Source of the DNA: an uncultured Paracoccus sp.
GTDB taxonomy: Bacteria; Pseudomonadota; Alphaproteobacteria; Rhodobacterales; Rhodobacteraceae
Reading direction: 5' to 3'
Length of the DNA stretch: 64,000 bases
Assembly: GCF_937873615.1 (NCBI RefSeq)
Contig: NZ_CALMYP010000001.1
Location: forward strand, 1 to 64,000
Shown here: positions 7,408-16,503 of the stretch, piece by piece
How positions within the stretch are numbered: position 1 is the first letter of the stretch
Layout of the letters: each line of letters opens with the position of its first letter
Program-made: the position numbers and the translations under genes
The notes under the pieces: model-generated
Databases searched by the model: none
Told to the model about the DNA's origin: nothing
What the model saw: only the letters and a program-made list of their open reading frames with translations

Positions 7408-10400
7408 TCAGAACCAGAGTGTGGTGATGGGGGCGGCGCCCGGCCCGAAGGCCTGGCCGATCTGGGCGATGCGGAGGCGGAGACTGTCGCCCGGCCCGAG
7501 CAGCGCGCCCCAATCGGCCAGTTGCTGCGCGGCGGTATAGGTCACGCTGCTGGTCGATGCGGTCAGGGTGCGGATCGCGACCGCGCCGTCGAGGATCTCC
7601 ACCTGCCAGTCTTCCCGGGCTTCGCTCATCGGGATGGCGGCGGCGTTCCAGCTGTCGGCCGCCAGTGCCCGGTCGCGCCGGATCCAACGGATCTCCAGAT
7701 CGCCCGGCGCGCGGCCATGGCGCCATGGCTGCCGGACATGCACCGGCGCGAAGGGCCGGAGGCCGATGCCCGCGGGCGTGAAGCTGGCTGCCGCGTAGCT
7801 GTCATCGCTGACCGGCTGCGATGCCGGGCCGATGCGCCAGTTGGCGGGCAGTCCGAGATCTGCCTCGGGCACGGGCAGCGGCACCAGCTGCTCGTCCAGC
7901 ATGACGATGCGCGCGCCTGCTTCCACGACCGGCGCCATGTCCGGTTCCGTGCCGCGCTGCCCGCGCAGCAGTCTTGAGAGGCGATATCGCCCCGGTGCGA
8001 TCAGCTCGGCCCGGGCAAACTGCAGGACCTCCCAGCGTCCGTTCGGCTGTTGGAGTGCCATGGCGTTCTCACCGGCAAAGAGGCGGATATCGGTCACGCT
8101 TTCCAGCCTGCCGTCCAGAAGATCGAGATAGACCGCATTGCCGTGATCGAAGCGCGAGACGGGGCCGACATGCAGCGGCGCCACCAGCACGCCCATCCGC
8201 GCCCGGCGCGAAAATACCCTCATCAGATCGAAGCCCGAGCTTTCAAAGCTCCGGAACACCGCCATCTGTCCGGGCCATGGTTTTGCATGCGCGGCGATCA
8301 GCGCCTGATGCGGGGCCTGATCCTCGCGCAGCTGCGGCAGATCGAGAAAGGCAATGGTTGGCGGGCTGAAACTGACCGGGCGGGCCAGTGTCGCCGGTCG
8401 CGGGCTGCCGGGTGGCAGATCGTAATTGCCCCGGTCCTGTCGGATCGCCTCGATGGCGCGGGCGTCGGCATCGGCGACGGACAGAATCCGCATCTCCACC
8501 AGCCGGCCGTCATGATCCAGATGGATGACATCGCCCGGATCGAGGGCGAGGCGCGAGGGCGGCAGGCGGAAGGCGCCGGTCTCGCGGCCGGTCCAGGCCT
8601 CCATCAGGGCGCGGCGGCAGCGTCGCTCGGCCTCTTCGGGCGGGACGGCGACGGCAAAACTGTCCGAGGCGACGCGGCTGGCCTCGACCGTGATGCGGCG
8701 CGCCTCGACGGTGAGGCCGTCATAATCCTCGTCCGAGCGGGCGACCTGCCACTTCAGAGCCTGCGGCAGTTCGGTCTCCTGTCCCCGGCTCAGTTCCATG
8801 ACCTCGCCCTTGCCGGTGGCGACCATGCCCTCGGGCGACACCGTGGCGATCGGTGCCCGGCCGCGCATGATGAAGCGGATCACGCCCTCGCTCTCAACGG
8901 CGTCGAACCCGAACTGCCGCGCCAGCATGGTGATCGAGGTTCGGGGGCTTTCCAGCGCAGAAATGACAAACCCGTCGCAGGCGCCGGCGAGGCCCGTGAC
9001 GTCGATCCAGGCCTCGGGCATGCCGGCGCGCAGGCAGAGATGGCGGATCAGGGCGGCCAGCGAGACCGCGCCCAGCCGCCCGGTCAGCCAGTGACCGAGG
9101 CGCCAGTTCGCTCCGTCCGACCAGATATCGGGGAGTTCCGGAAAGAACGGATACGGCCGGGCATCCCATGTCCATGCCGCGCATTCGGCCAGATCGACCA
9201 TGCGGCCGGGATATTCCGAGGAGGCCGGGTTGTTCGACGGCTCGCCCCAGAAGAGATATGTGGCTTCGAGACAGGCCCGCTGAATGGCATCGTCGCGCCA
9301 GCCGCGCGAAAAATACGGCAGGAAGCTTTCCGAGGACTTCGGATCGTAGAAGACATTGGGCTGGTTGGTGCCGCGATCCACGGCGGGACAGCCGAGTTCG
9401 GTGAAGCGGATCGGCTTTGACTGCGGCAGCCATGCGGTCGGGGCGGCGGATTCCACACCACCCGGCCGGTCGTAATGCCGGTTCGACCACCAGCCCATAA
9501 GATCCTTGCTGCGGAAGACCCATGGTTTGCCATGGGCGCCATCGGTGATCGGTGTCCGGATCTGCGCGGCCCGGTCGGCGGTAGAGGCATAGAACCAGTC
9601 ATATCCTTCGCCGCCCGCGATGTTGGATTGCAGATAGACGCGGTCATGGATCGCGGGCCAGCCTGCCTTTGCATCGAGATGATCCCCGCCATCGCGCCAG
9701 TCCGAGAGCGGCATGTAATTGTCGATGCCGACGAAATCGATGCTCTCATCTGCCCAGAGCGGATCGAGGTGGAAGAACACGTCGCCGCTGCCGTCCTCCG
9801 GATGATGCCCGAAATATTCCGACCAGTCGGCAGCATAGCCGATCCTTGTCGCTGGCCCGAGAATGGCCCGCACCGCGGCGGCGAGCGAGCGAAGCTGCGT
9901 CACGGCCGGATAGGCGGAGGCTGCCGATCTGATCCGGGTCAGCCCGCGCAGTTCCGAGCCGATCAGGAAGGCATCGACGCCGCCGGCCAGGGCGCAGAGA
10001 TGGGCATTGTGCAGGATCATGCGGCGAAAACCCCAGTCATCTGCCGCGCCGGTCCATGTCACCGTCTCTCCGGCAATGGTGAAATCCGAGGGCTCTGCGC
10101 TGCCGAAGAACCCCGCGACCTGATCGGCGGCGGCTGTGCTTCGGTCCACCGATCCGGCAAAGCCTGCGGCCGGGGCACAGGTGATGCGCCCGCGCCAGGG
10201 CAGCACCGGCTGGCCGAGGGTTCCGGCATGATCGGAATACGGGTCGGGCAGGCTGTTGCCGACCGGAATATCCATCATCAGGAAGGGATAGAAGGTGACG
10301 CGATGACCGCGGGCGCGAAGGGCGCGGATCGCCTCGATGACCGAAAAATCCGCAGGCGTGCCGCCATAGACCGGGCGTCCCTGATCGTCGGGGCTGACCA

Positions 10401-11430
10401 CATGTGCCGCATCGCGGATGATCCCATTCACCGACCATGCCGGCGTGGTCGCCTTCACCGGTATCTCGACCTTCGGCCGGATGTTGCAGTGACCGGCGCG
10501 CAGATCGTCGCCGAACCAGGAGACCACCAGCGAAACCGACCGGACCGCCGGGACCATGGCGTCCAGCCGGTCGAGCGAGACCTCCAGATCAGGTGTGCCC
10601 GCCATGGCATTGACATTCTCCACACCGCCCTCGGCCTTGCGGACCACCGAGGTGGCATAGGCGAACTCGCCCGAGGCCGGGATCATCGTCACCGCCGGTA
10701 CCAGCCCCTCGGCCGTGTCGGGATCTGCCAGAGGCCGAAAAACCTCGAAACTGAGCTGGGGCAGGCGATTGCCGAATGGCGCCAGCGGCAGGTCTTCGAA
10801 AACGACATAGGCGGTGCCACGATAAGCTGGGGTCGCATCCGTTCCCATCTTCGCGGCGATGAAGGGATCGGGCTGCTGATTCTCATCGCCCGGATACCAG
10901 CGCCATGTGACATCCTTCAGATCGACGATATCACCATCGGCCCAGATCCGGCCGATGCCGGTAATCCCTCGCCCTGCCGGGCCTCCGCCGCCTCCATTCT
11001 CTCCACCGGAGAGAATGGTCCCTGCGGGACCGGCTTCGGAACCTTCGGCCAGTGCGACCGCGAAAGACGCATAGTACAGATATTCCGTGGTCTCGACTTT
11101 TGGCCCGCCGCCCTTGCCGCCGCCCTGTTTCCTGCGGTTCACCTCTTCGCGGAAATCCGTGGCCCAGACGATATTGCCGCCGATGCGCATGCGGCCATAG
11201 AGGCGCGGGATCACGACGCCCTCGCTGGCCGAGGTCAGGCGCAGGCTGTCGAGACGCTGCCCTTCGATCCGTTGGCCGGGCATCAGAGAGGAAACGATCC
11301 AGCTGTCGACTATGCTGCCGATGGTGGAGCCGATCATGCCGCCAATGGCCGCACCCGAGAACCCCAGCACGGCGCCGCCGAAGCCGCTGCCGATGGCGGT
11401 GCCGACCGCGCCCAGAATGATCGTGGCCAT
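7408..11430 (-). CDS. Tail-tip/baseplate megaprotein (GTA g15-like)
   Basis: A 1340-residue protein close to the usual 1300 of the GTA host-specificity or 'megatron' baseplate protein. It starts with a Gly-rich hydrophobic segment (GSGFGGAVLGFSGAAIGGMIG), typical of tail-tip proteins that cross membranes. A TIM-barrel GTA domain lies around residues 420-720 (GLTRIRSA, FVGIDNYMPLSDW, WVFRSKDLMGWWS), then a tail-hub-like domain and beta-rich C-terminal part. It forms the tail hub and probably contacts the host. It starts 4 bases after the NlpC/P60 gene. The homologous gene is missing from prophage 2. Confidence 0.95.
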   Translation of the reverse strand: MATIILGAVGTAIGSGFGGAVLGFSGAAIGGMIGSTIGSIVDSWIVSSLMPGQRIEGQRLDSLRLTSASEGVVIPRLYGRMRIGGNIVWATDFREEVNRRKQGGGKGGGPKVETTEYLYYASFAVALAEGSEAGPAGTILSGGENGGGGGPAGRGITGIGRIWADGDIVDLKDVTWRWYPGDENQQPDPFIAAKMGTDATPAYRGTAYVVFEDLPLAPFGNRLPQLSFEVFRPLADPDTAEGLVPAVTMIPASGEFAYATSVVRKAEGGVENVNAMAGTPDLEVSLDRLDAMVPAVRSVSLVVSWFGDDLRAGHCNIRPKVEIPVKATTPAWSVNGIIRDAAHVVSPDDQGRPVYGGTPADFSVIEAIRALRARGHRVTFYPFLMMDIPVGNSLPDPYSDHAGTLGQPVLPWRGRITCAPAAGFAGSVDRSTAAADQVAGFFGSAEPSDFTIAGETVTWTGAADDWGFRRMILHNAHLCALAGGVDAFLIGSELRGLTRIRSAASAYPAVTQLRSLAAAVRAILGPATRIGYAADWSEYFGHHPEDGSGDVFFHLDPLWADESIDFVGIDNYMPLSDWRDGGDHLDAKAGWPAIHDRVYLQSNIAGGEGYDWFYASTADRAAQIRTPITDGAHGKPWVFRSKDLMGWWSNRHYDRPGGVESAAPTAWLPQSKPIRFTELGCPAVDRGTNQPNVFYDPKSSESFLPYFSRGWRDDAIQRACLEATYLFWGEPSNNPASSEYPGRMVDLAECAAWTWDARPYPFFPELPDIWSDGANWRLGHWLTGRLGAVSLAALIRHLCLRAGMPEAWIDVTGLAGACDGFVISALESPRTSITMLARQFGFDAVESEGVIRFIMRGRAPIATVSPEGMVATGKGEVMELSRGQETELPQALKWQVARSDEDYDGLTVEARRITVEASRVASDSFAVAVPPEEAERRCRRALMEAWTGRETGAFRLPPSRLALDPGDVIHLDHDGRLVEMRILSVADADARAIEAIRQDRGNYDLPPGSPRPATLARPVSFSPPTIAFLDLPQLREDQAPHQALIAAHAKPWPGQMAVFRSFESSGFDLMRVFSRRARMGVLVAPLHVGPVSRFDHGNAVYLDLLDGRLESVTDIRLFAGENAMALQQPNGRWEVLQFARAELIAPGRYRLSRLLRGQRGTEPDMAPVVEAGARIVMLDEQLVPLPVPEADLGLPANWRIGPASQPVSDDSYAAASFTPAGIGLRPFAPVHVRQPWRHGRAPGDLEIRWIRRDRALAADSWNAAAIPMSEAREDWQVEILDGAVAIRTLTASTSSVTYTAAQQLADWGALLGPGDSLRLRIAQIGQAFGPGAAPITTLWF

Positions 11431-11433
11431 GGA

Positions 11434-11877
11434 TCAGCTCTCCATTGCGGCTGCGGGAAAAAGAAAAGCGAAGGCGATGCGCCGCCGCCAGGCCGTGGTC
11501 AGCGCTTCTTCGATGACGCCGAGGCGTTCATAGGCGTGGATGAACCGGTCCGGCGCGGTGAGGATTCCGCAATGCTTGACGATGGCGCCGGAGCGCATCC
11601 GGAACAGGATCACCGCCCCGGTTCCGGCCTCATGCGCGCTGATCCGGATCAGAACGCGGTTTGCGGCCTCCGCCAGCACCTCTTCGCGCCCCGTCTCGCC
11701 CCAGTCGCGCGAATAGGCGGGCACGGTGAGCCTTTCCGGTCCCAGCAACTCCCGCCAGACGCCCCGGATAAGGCCGAGGCAGTCGCAGCCGGCCCCGCGC
11801 CGGCTGGCCTGATCGTGATAGGGTGTGCCAAGCCAGCTGCGGGCGATGGCGACGACGCGGGTTGGATCGGCGGGCAT
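11434..11877 (-). CDS. NlpC/P60 tail peptidase (GTA g14-like)
   Basis: A 147-residue protein of the NlpC/P60 cysteine peptidase fold. The catalytic Cys lies in GCDCLGLIRG and the His in VKHCGIL. It should cut peptidoglycan locally so the tail can deliver DNA. The ATG at 11877 overlaps the TGA of the upstream gene; a GTG one codon earlier is an alternative. In prophage 2 the homologue is cut before the His motif. Confidence 0.92.
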   Translation of the reverse strand: MPADPTRVVAIARSWLGTPYHDQASRRGAGCDCLGLIRGVWRELLGPERLTVPAYSRDWGETGREEVLAEAANRVLIRISAHEAGTGAVILFRMRSGAIVKHCGILTAPDRFIHAYERLGVIEEALTTAWRRRIAFAFLFPAAAMES

Positions 11878-12761
11878 CACAGCACGCCTCCGTCATTCTG
11901 TCCGCCGGGCTTCGCATAGCGCGTGATGGCGTCCTGCCCGGGGATATGCGGAAAGCCCCGGAAATTGACCGCATTGCCGAATTTTGTCCTGCAGGTCTCC
12001 AGCCGCCTGTCGCAGCCGGCGCGGATGATGAAACCATCGCCCGGACTGACGCCGCGCAGCGGTGCCTCCAGCAGGGTCAGGGTGACGGCGCCGCCGCCGG
12101 CCTCATGCAGTGCGATCTCGGCCGCCCGGCCGGCATTGGCGCCGGTTGTCCATGCCAGCGATCCGAAAGTGAACCAGCCGCTCGCGAAACCCGAGAGCCC
12201 GGTGGCGATGAAGGCGCGCTCGCGCAGGAGATCGGCGACATGGCCCGTGCCGGTGAAGGCGGGACCCGCGAGATCCACGCGGCACCGCCCGTCGCCCAGT
12301 TCGGCATCGCAGCTCCCCTGGAACACCCGTCCGACGGTCTGGCCGAGCAGATGCGACAGGCTGCGGATCTCGGCGACGAAGGAATGCCGGCCCCGGCGCA
12401 GCTCGCCGATGGCGCCGCGGCGCATCAGAACCCGCTGGTCCACCGCCTGCCAGTTGACGCGCCAGAGTTCCACCAGCGCATTGTCCCAGCGACCGTCCAG
12501 AATGTCGGTCTCGGTGATCCGGTCGGAGGACAAGGCCCCTTCGGCATCCTGTGCATCGACCGAAAGGTCGGACCCGGCGCGGATCTCGGCGGCGGCAAAG
12601 CCGCTGTCCGGTTCGAATGTGGTCTCTGCAAAGGTAAGCGGGCAGTCGTGATCGGTGAATCCCATGACCACGCCATCGGCCCGAATAATCTTCCAGCACC
12701 AGGCCAGTGTGGTGGTGCCGCTGGCGAGATGCGTCTGCAGGGCCGGGGAGAGGGCTTTCAT
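11877..12761 (-). CDS. DUF2163 tail protein (GTA g13-like)
   Basis: A 294-residue protein beginning MKALSPALQTHL with LAWCWKI and GFTDHD near the N-terminus, a pattern I associate with DUF2163 proteins of GTA-type tails. Conserved Cys residues (CDAELGDGRC, GCDRRLETC) resemble GTA hub proteins that bind iron-sulfur or zinc. It is part of the distal tail hub with the neighbouring DUF2460 and megaprotein genes. It overlaps the upstream gene by 4 bases. Confidence 0.93.
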   Translation of the reverse strand: MKALSPALQTHLASGTTTLAWCWKIIRADGVVMGFTDHDCPLTFAETTFEPDSGFAAAEIRAGSDLSVDAQDAEGALSSDRITETDILDGRWDNALVELWRVNWQAVDQRVLMRRGAIGELRRGRHSFVAEIRSLSHLLGQTVGRVFQGSCDAELGDGRCRVDLAGPAFTGTGHVADLLRERAFIATGLSGFASGWFTFGSLAWTTGANAGRAAEIALHEAGGGAVTLTLLEAPLRGVSPGDGFIIRAGCDRRLETCRTKFGNAVNFRGFPHIPGQDAITRYAKPGGQNDGGVL

Positions 12762-13381
12762 CGTCTGATCTCCAGAAGCGGTATCGAGGCGATCGAGCCG
12801 AGGCGCTCGATATCCAGCGTCACGTCCAGCGTGTCGCTGTCGAAACGCACCGGCACGTCGAATTCGAAACCGGCGGTGATGGCGATGCCCTCGCCGGGCG
12901 CGGCGGCGAAACTGACGATGCCGTTCGTATTGTCCACGCTCCAGCCGGAGGTTTGCGGGTTGCCGTTCAGGGAAATCGTCACGCTGCCTGCGACTGGTCT
13001 GGTGATGGCGCGCGTCCAGAACTGCGCGCCGGAGGCGTAGTGCTTCACCAGCTGGAAGGATTTTTTCGTGTTATCCCCGGTGCCGATCTGCTGGTCGGTC
13101 GGAGCGGGCACCTGCGAGGGCAGGCAGGAGCGGTAATCCGACCAGTCCCTGAAGCGGAAGCCGTGCAGCCGCCCGTTCCGCGCCTCGAAGAAGGCGACGA
13201 CCTTGGCCAGATCGTCGGCGCGGCGGATGCCATAGCTGACATCGTATCGCCGCCGGCTGTTCGCCCAGGCCGCATTGCGTTCTTCATCGCCCGAAGCCAG
13301 TTCGACGATGGTGGTGCGCCGCTCCGGCCCGCCTCGGGCGCCGCGCGAAATATCGTCGGGAAAGCGGATCTCGTGAAACAT
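12758..13381 (-). CDS. DUF2460 distal tail protein (GTA g12-like)
   Basis: A 207-residue protein from the ATG at 13381 (MFHEIRFPDDIS); a GTG two codons earlier is the alternative. It has the DUF2460 signature: FPDDISRGARGGPERRT near the start, RRRYDVSYGIR in the middle, and C-terminal FEFDVPVRFDSD and IPLLEIRR. It forms the ring joining tail tube and hub. It abuts the tape measure stop and is collinear with prophage 2. Confidence 0.93.
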   Translation of the reverse strand: MFHEIRFPDDISRGARGGPERRTTIVELASGDEERNAAWANSRRRYDVSYGIRRADDLAKVVAFFEARNGRLHGFRFRDWSDYRSCLPSQVPAPTDQQIGTGDNTKKSFQLVKHYASGAQFWTRAITRPVAGSVTISLNGNPQTSGWSVDNTNGIVSFAAAPGEGIAITAGFEFDVPVRFDSDTLDVTLDIERLGSIASIPLLEIRR

Positions 13382-13383
13382 GC

Positions 13384-15795
13384 TCACATGCCCCTCCGGC
13401 CCATGGCGACGGCGCGGGCGATATCGGCCGAGACCTGCGCCCGGGACTGCCGGAAACTCTCGGCGTCCCGGGTCTGGATATTGACGGTGATGCTGCCATG
13501 GCCCGCGGCCTCGCGGCGTGACAGTACCCGCTCGCCGCGCTGCAGGATCGCCGGGACCTCGTCCGAGCGCAGCCCGGCCCAGCCGCCGCCATGCATTTTT
13601 GGGGCACCCGCAAAGACGCTGGCCGGCACCATGCGGGCCGTCCCGCCCGATCCGACCATGCCGCCGGAATGCATGACATTGGCCATGACCCCGGCGCTGC
13701 CCAATGACCCGGCCCAGCCGCTCAGGGCACTGGCGAGCGGTCCGAGCAGAAATCGCCGCGCGCCGATCTTCGCGAAATCGGCGATGATCGAGCTGACCAG
13801 ATCGCGGATCGAGGCCTTGCCGGTCTTCACGAAATCCCCGAGCGCATTCTCGGCGCCCTGAAAAGCCCCGGTCAGGGCCGATCCGATGCCGCTGCCCATG
13901 TCGCGGGCACTCTCGGCATAATCCGAGAGCGAGGCGGCAACGGCTTCCCAGCCCTGCTTGGCCTCTTCGGCGCCGTCCCTGGCGTCGCGCCCCGCCTGCT
14001 TGCCGGCTGCGCCCGCCCGTCGGGCCGCGCCACCGGCTTTCTCCAGTGCGGCATCGAGGCCTCCGGCAGATATCGCGGCATCGTTCAGCGCCTCCGCGCC
14101 TTCGGTTCCGCCAACGGTGATTGCATCCTGCAGCGCCTGCCAGCTCTCCAGCGGTGCCGTTGCGGCATCGCTGAGCGCGCGGGCCTGGTCGAGATAGTCG
14201 GCGGCGCGGGATGCGGCCTCGCCGGCCAGATCGCCGAAGAGGTCGGGGGGCTCGACATAGCTGCGGCTGAAGGCCTCGGCAAAAGCGTCGGCCGCAGCAC
14301 TGCCGGCGTCCGACGCCGCACCTTCAAACGGGTTGTCGATGCGGCCGAGGTCAAGCGGATCGAGCCGGCCGATCTCGGCGCCGCCTTCGCCGACGGCCCA
14401 GTCGGGCAGGAGCGCCAGCGCGCCATTGATGGCGGCGATGAAGGCGTTGATGCGGGTGACGACGCCGTTCAGCATGGCCTCGATGCCGGCGATCAGCCCG
14501 TTCGCGGCCTGAAACGCGAAATCCCCGATGGTGCCGGGCAGCCGGCCCCAGATCGCGGCCACGGCATCGAAAGCTCCGGACCAGACCGCGACCGTGCGAT
14601 TGACGGCGGTGACGGTGCCGGTGAGGATTCCGTCCAGCACGGTGAAGACGAGCGCCCGATAACCCTCCCAGCCCGCGCCCATGAGCGCGAATGCCCCCTG
14701 AAACGCCATGCCGATGCGCTGTCCGATCTCCAGGGCAAGACTGCCCAGCAGCCGGAAGGCATCTCCCAAACCCCCGACCTTCTCTACCAGCCGTGTGAAC
14801 TGATGGATCAGCTCTCCGGCCGCGACGATCAGCGCGCCGATGCCAGTGCGGATCAGGGCCACCCGCAGGGCGGTCAGCGCGGCGGCGAGGCTGAAGGTGG
14901 CGATGCGGGCCGCGACAAAACCCGCGACCCAGCGTCCGGCCATGAAAGCGGCGAAAGCGATTCCCAATGACGCCAGCCGTTCGAGATTGTCGGCGACCGT
15001 GATCAGGACATCGGCGACGGCCGAGGAGGTGCCCATCATCCGGTCCCATGTGCCGACCAGACGCAGGGCGGCATTGCCGATCAGCGTGAAGGCATCGCCG
15101 ATGGTCGCCGGCATGCTGTCGGCTTCCTCGCGCAGGCGGGTGAGGTTCCCCAGAAGCGCCGTGCGGATGACATTGCCGGTGATGCGTCCATCCGATCCGA
15201 GCTGGCGCAGGCCCGAGACGGTGCTGCCGAGTTCCTCGGCCAGCAGTTCCGCGAGCCGTCCGCCGCTCTGGATCACGGTGTTCAGATCGTCGCCGGCCAG
15301 CACGCCCAGGGCCATCGCCTTGGAGAGCGCATTCTGCACCGAGGCCGCGCGTTCGGCCCGGGCACCGGAAACCACCATGGCATTGTTCAGCGCTTCCGTG
15401 AAATCCAGACTCTCGGCGGTGGACAGACCAAGTTCCCGCAAGGCGGTGGCATTCGCGAGCCAGGATTCCGTGGTCTGGCCCAGTTCCGAATAAGTGCGCC
15501 GCGCCATGCTGGCCAGCCGCTCCATGACCAGCGCGCCCTTCGCCTGCGATCCGGTCGCCAGATCGACCCGCGAACGCAGGTCAGTCCACTGATCGGCATG
15601 AGCCTGCACCTGCCGCAGGCTGAAGGCGCCTGCAGCAATGCCGGCCAGGCGCGTCAGCATGATGCCGGCCCGATCCACCTCGGCCGACATGCGCCGGAAA
15701 CTCCTGGCCCCGGCCTCGCCGACGCCCTGCAGTTCCGCACGGACCTGCCGCCCGTTCTCGGCCACAAGCCGGACGGACACCTTCTTCTCAGCCAT
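13384..15795 (-). CDS. Tail tape measure protein
   Basis: An 803-residue protein setting tail length. The N-terminal 200 residues carry the tape-measure domain (ADQWTDLRSRVDLATGS, QSGGRLAELLAEELGSTV). The middle has Ala-rich helices and hydrophobic stretches (residues 290-480). The C-terminus has the Gly-rich end HGGGWAGLRSDEVPAILQRG and a shared AESFRQSRAQVSADIARAV tail. Length corresponds to a tail of roughly 110-120 nm by the usual 1.5 angstrom per residue rule. Prophage 2 carries a homologue with a different front half. Confidence 0.93.
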   Translation of the reverse strand: MAEKKVSVRLVAENGRQVRAELQGVGEAGARSFRRMSAEVDRAGIMLTRLAGIAAGAFSLRQVQAHADQWTDLRSRVDLATGSQAKGALVMERLASMARRTYSELGQTTESWLANATALRELGLSTAESLDFTEALNNAMVVSGARAERAASVQNALSKAMALGVLAGDDLNTVIQSGGRLAELLAEELGSTVSGLRQLGSDGRITGNVIRTALLGNLTRLREEADSMPATIGDAFTLIGNAALRLVGTWDRMMGTSSAVADVLITVADNLERLASLGIAFAAFMAGRWVAGFVAARIATFSLAAALTALRVALIRTGIGALIVAAGELIHQFTRLVEKVGGLGDAFRLLGSLALEIGQRIGMAFQGAFALMGAGWEGYRALVFTVLDGILTGTVTAVNRTVAVWSGAFDAVAAIWGRLPGTIGDFAFQAANGLIAGIEAMLNGVVTRINAFIAAINGALALLPDWAVGEGGAEIGRLDPLDLGRIDNPFEGAASDAGSAAADAFAEAFSRSYVEPPDLFGDLAGEAASRAADYLDQARALSDAATAPLESWQALQDAITVGGTEGAEALNDAAISAGGLDAALEKAGGAARRAGAAGKQAGRDARDGAEEAKQGWEAVAASLSDYAESARDMGSGIGSALTGAFQGAENALGDFVKTGKASIRDLVSSIIADFAKIGARRFLLGPLASALSGWAGSLGSAGVMANVMHSGGMVGSGGTARMVPASVFAGAPKMHGGGWAGLRSDEVPAILQRGERVLSRREAAGHGSITVNIQTRDAESFRQSRAQVSADIARAVAMGRRGM

Positions 15796-15842
15796 GATCT
15801 GATCTCACTGGAGCAAAGCTGCCTTTACATGCGTCATTGACT

Positions 15843-15861
15843 TATGCGCCATTGGCGCATA
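15843..15861. promoter_or_regulatory. Toxin-antitoxin operator palindrome
   Basis: A perfect palindrome of two 9-base arms (TATGCGCCA and TGGCGCATA) around one base, ending 11 bases before the start of the HigB-like gene. Autoregulated toxin-antitoxin operons typically have such a site bound by the antitoxin HTH. It lies between the divergent tape measure and toxin genes. Confidence 0.75.
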
Positions 15862-15872
15862 TCTGATGGGTG

Positions 15873-16211
15873 ATGATTGTCACCGTGGTCGAAACACCCG
15901 AGTTCCAGCGCCGTGCGCGCAGCCTCATGTCCGAGGCCGAGCGTCTGGCGCTGATCGATTTTGTGGCGCGCAATCCGCTCACGGGTGTGTCGGTCGGCGG
16001 CGGGGTCAGGAAGTTCCGCTTCGCCCGTGACGGCGGCGGCAAGAGCGGCGGTTATCGGGTCATTCACTTCTTCAGCCCGGATGACGGGACGCCGATCTTT
16101 CTGATCACCGTCTTTGCCAAAAACGAGAAGGCGAACCTGACGCCTTCGGAAACGGACATGGTCAGGGAACTCGGCCGGATGCTGTCGGCAAGCTACAGGA
16201 GGACGGAATGA
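15873..16211 (+). CDS. RelE/HigB-like toxin
   Basis: A 112-residue protein with the RelE/HigB pattern: N-terminal VETPEFQRRARSLMSEAERLAL, a central basic strand VRKFRFARDGGGKSGGYRVIHFF, and LITVFAKNEKANLT. RelE-family toxins are ribosome-dependent mRNA nucleases. The ATG at 15873 follows an in-frame GTG at 15870. It overlaps the antitoxin gene by 4 bases in toxin-first order. It is read against the phage late genes, so it is probably transcribed in the lysogen. Confidence 0.9.
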   Translation: MIVTVVETPEFQRRARSLMSEAERLALIDFVARNPLTGVSVGGGVRKFRFARDGGGKSGGYRVIHFFSPDDGTPIFLITVFAKNEKANLTPSETDMVRELGRMLSASYRRTE

Positions 16212-16498
16212 GCGAGGCTTTCAAGAGTATCGAACAGGGTCTGAAGGAAGCGCTGTCGCATGCAGGCGGCGAGGGTCAGGCGCGTGTGCATGAGATCGAA
16301 CTGCCGGAACCGGATGTGCAGGCGATCCGCGCCCGGACCGGTCTGTCGCAGAGCGAGTTCGCGCGCAGCATCGGGGTGAAGAAGGGCACGCTCCTGAACT
16401 GGGAGCAGCGGCGGCGCAGCCCGGACGGTCCGGCGAAGGTGCTGCTGGCGCTGATCGCAAAGGATCCGCAGATCGTGCAGCGGGTCCTGGCCGGCTGA
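16208..16498 (+). CDS. HigA/NadS-like HTH antitoxin
   Basis: A 96-residue protein with a Xre helix-turn-helix at about residues 40-75 (RTGLSQSEFARSIGVKKGTLLNWEQRRRSPDGPA). It should bind and neutralise the preceding toxin and repress the operon through the palindrome at 15843-15861. Its stop lies 5 bases from the convergent stop of the tail chaperone extension, so the pair fits tightly between two structural genes. Confidence 0.9.
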   Translation: MSEAFKSIEQGLKEALSHAGGEGQARVHEIELPEPDVQAIRARTGLSQSEFARSIGVKKGTLLNWEQRRRSPDGPAKVLLALIAKDPQIVQRVLAG

Positions 16499-16503
16499 CG
16501 CGA

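Noticed and set aside
9475-11919. An 814-codon open frame on the plus strand
   Set aside because: It lies antisense to the well-supported tail-tip, peptidase and DUF2163 genes; long antisense frames are expected in GC-rich coding DNA, and its composition is unlike real proteins.
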